NCBI GenBank assembly: GCA_002393575.1
Contig: DGSN01000006.1
Coordinates: 1 to 42,011 of the forward strand
Source of the DNA: Prevotellaceae bacterium UBA4361
Lineage (GTDB): Bacteria > Bacteroidota > Bacteroidia > Bacteroidales > Bacteroidaceae
Length of the DNA stretch: 42,011 bases
Direction of reading: 5' to 3'
Positions 40,879 through 42,011 of the stretch are shown piece after piece. The notes under the pieces are model-generated. The model was not told where the DNA came from and searched no databases. It was given only the letters and a program-made list of their open reading frames with translations. Position 1 is the stretch's first letter; each line of letters starts with the position of its first letter. The translations under genes and the position numbers were made by a program.

Positions 40879-41970
40879 ATGAAAAAAGCATTATTCCTCA
40901 TAGTGTCGTGCAGCCTGATAGCTGCCTGTTCTACCGAAAAGATGAGCCCGTCAGGAGACCCCATCGAGAACCTCGTTTCCTATCTGGATGGGAAAGACGC
41001 AAACATGACCCACAAGCGTATTCATTACGAAGGTGGTGCCATCCTAAGGACGGAAACAGAGTTTTATGATATAGTTGCTAAGCCTGAAATATTTAAGCCC
41101 GAGGAATTGACTGATGAGCTGATGAAGGATATGAAAGAAGGGACAGAGATTGTCGATTCCTGCCTTCGTGCTTTCCGTTGGGGAAGTGGCATAGCACGCC
41201 AATGTTATCACAAAGAGAGTCATCAACAACTCAAAGATACCGTCCTCTATGCCTTGGCGCTCGAAGGGATGGACGGCGAAAGAATAGAGCTGCAAGGCAC
41301 TGGTAACAACGAATACATGTTCGCTGGTTACAAAGCTGCTAGAGCAGCAACCCTCAAAGTGAATACCAGTAAGACCTGTTCCGAATGGATGATGAAATAC
41401 ATTACTCGTGAAGAAACAAAATTCCAAGAGGAACCCTTCAATATGCGTCCCCTCACAGATTTCATAAAACGGATGATGGAAAATATTGACAGCATCAAGG
41501 TGTACGAGACCTGTTACGAAGTGACCAGCGAAGATTTTGGCGGAAATCCCTCTCTTGTCGGAGAATGCTATCCCGATGAAGAGCACACCTATAGCGGCAA
41601 GACAACAGGCCATCTGTATGTGGTTCCAGAATCTTCTGCCAAAGACGTTCAGAACGCTTTGAAGTTTACTGTCGAAAACGATTATATCGGACTGAATCCT
41701 CATCAGAAATTCTATATCGTTTCAACAGACAAAGAGCTTATCATAGGCAGTGGGGAAGAACGAGAATATAGCAACTCTAAGCCCTATAAGCACAAGGACT
41801 TATATAGTGCAATGTCTGTGGATGGGCATTTCTACATTCTCGTTCTCGACGAAACGATAGGTACCTTTGCCCTTCCTCGTTGCTGGAAACATATCATCCG
41901 CATCAAGGACCACAAGGAAGAACTCATTCCTGGTGCCCACAAGCCTAACAAGGATGGCTGGATAGACTGA
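40879..41970 (+). CDS. Putative lipoprotein of the sigma operon, unknown function
   Basis: A 363-residue protein. The start at 40879 gives a clear lipoprotein signal (MKKALFLIVSCSLIAAC, lipobox IAA-C); an open frame back to 40783 overlaps the previous gene and would bury it. The body is mixed alpha/beta with no motif I recognise. It contains several cysteines after the lipobox (for example SCLRAF, QCYHKE, KTCSEW, YETCYE, GECYPDE), unusual for the compartment. It lies 58 bp after the possible anti-sigma gene, suggesting it is either the stress sensor or a target of the sigma factor. The window ends 41 bp after its stop. Confidence 0.78.
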   Translation: MKKALFLIVSCSLIAACSTEKMSPSGDPIENLVSYLDGKDANMTHKRIHYEGGAILRTETEFYDIVAKPEIFKPEELTDELMKDMKEGTEIVDSCLRAFRWGSGIARQCYHKESHQQLKDTVLYALALEGMDGERIELQGTGNNEYMFAGYKAARAATLKVNTSKTCSEWMMKYITREETKFQEEPFNMRPLTDFIKRMMENIDSIKVYETCYEVTSEDFGGNPSLVGECYPDEEHTYSGKTTGHLYVVPESSAKDVQNALKFTVENDYIGLNPHQKFYIVSTDKELIIGSGEEREYSNSKPYKHKDLYSAMSVDGHFYILVLDETIGTFALPRCWKHIIRIKDHKEELIPGAHKPNKDGWID

Positions 41971-42011
41971 CATCGAACTCACGTTCATGTAATCTCATTG
42001 TAGTGTCCTCC

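Overview
The window looks like chromosomal DNA of a Bacteroidales bacterium, most likely Prevotellaceae (Prevotella/Segatella-like). The evidence is the Bacteroidetes promoter element TAnnTTTG upstream of most genes, the lack of clear Shine-Dalgarno sites, the Bacteroidales form of YidC and of the DPP5-like peptidase, a secreted pectin-degrading enzyme set, and intergenic DNA built from short reiterated words. There are no rRNA or tRNA genes, no CRISPR array and no intact transposase gene.

Layout. 0.1-7.7 kb: an ABC ATPase behind a probable GntR-type operator, a Nif3-like protein and a zinc-ribbon coiled-coil protein, the malic enzyme MaeB, and a two-component system. 7.7-11.5 kb: a remnant of a drug-efflux operon. 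It has TolC, a divergent AraC regulator and only the C-terminal half of an MFS pump; the adaptor is missing and a MITE lies in the gap. 11.5-17.3 kb: a GH28 pectinase, a PatB/MalY C-S lyase, a lipoprotein, an HsdR-N-domain protein and holA. 17.3-19.7 kb: an AT-rich stretch, one XRE-type regulator and an exact 22-bp tandem array. 19.7-24.5 kb: Bcp peroxiredoxin, GH43 and GH105 (rhamnogalacturonan breakdown) and a thioredoxin-fold exported protein. 24.8-32.2 kb: a peptide-use cluster (POT transporter, MFSD1-like transporter, DPP5-like peptidase) beside yidC. 32.3-39.9 kb: an AT-rich defence island bounded by 34-bp direct repeats. It holds a frameshifted XRE regulator, a single-chain restriction-modification-specificity enzyme of 1317 residues, a coupled Mrr-like nuclease and an AlbA_2/ATPase protein. 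39.9-42.0 kb: an ECF sigma factor operon with a membrane protein (possible anti-sigma) and a lipoprotein.

How the genes work together. GH28, GH105 and GH43 would act in sequence on pectin or rhamnogalacturonan, although no SusC/SusD pair is present here. The DPP5-like peptidase would release dipeptides in the periplasm for the two transporters. The island genes form a restriction cluster in which the R-M-S gene and the Mrr-like gene overlap by 4 bp.

Most striking points: the island with its flanking direct repeats and coupled second nuclease; a 175-bp MITE with 17-bp perfect terminal repeats and an 8-bp target duplication of IS66 type; a pair of small palindromic elements whose cores are inverted relative to each other; and intergenic word repeats arranged as long hairpins that appear to serve as terminators. 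All functional calls rest on reading motifs; no database search was run.
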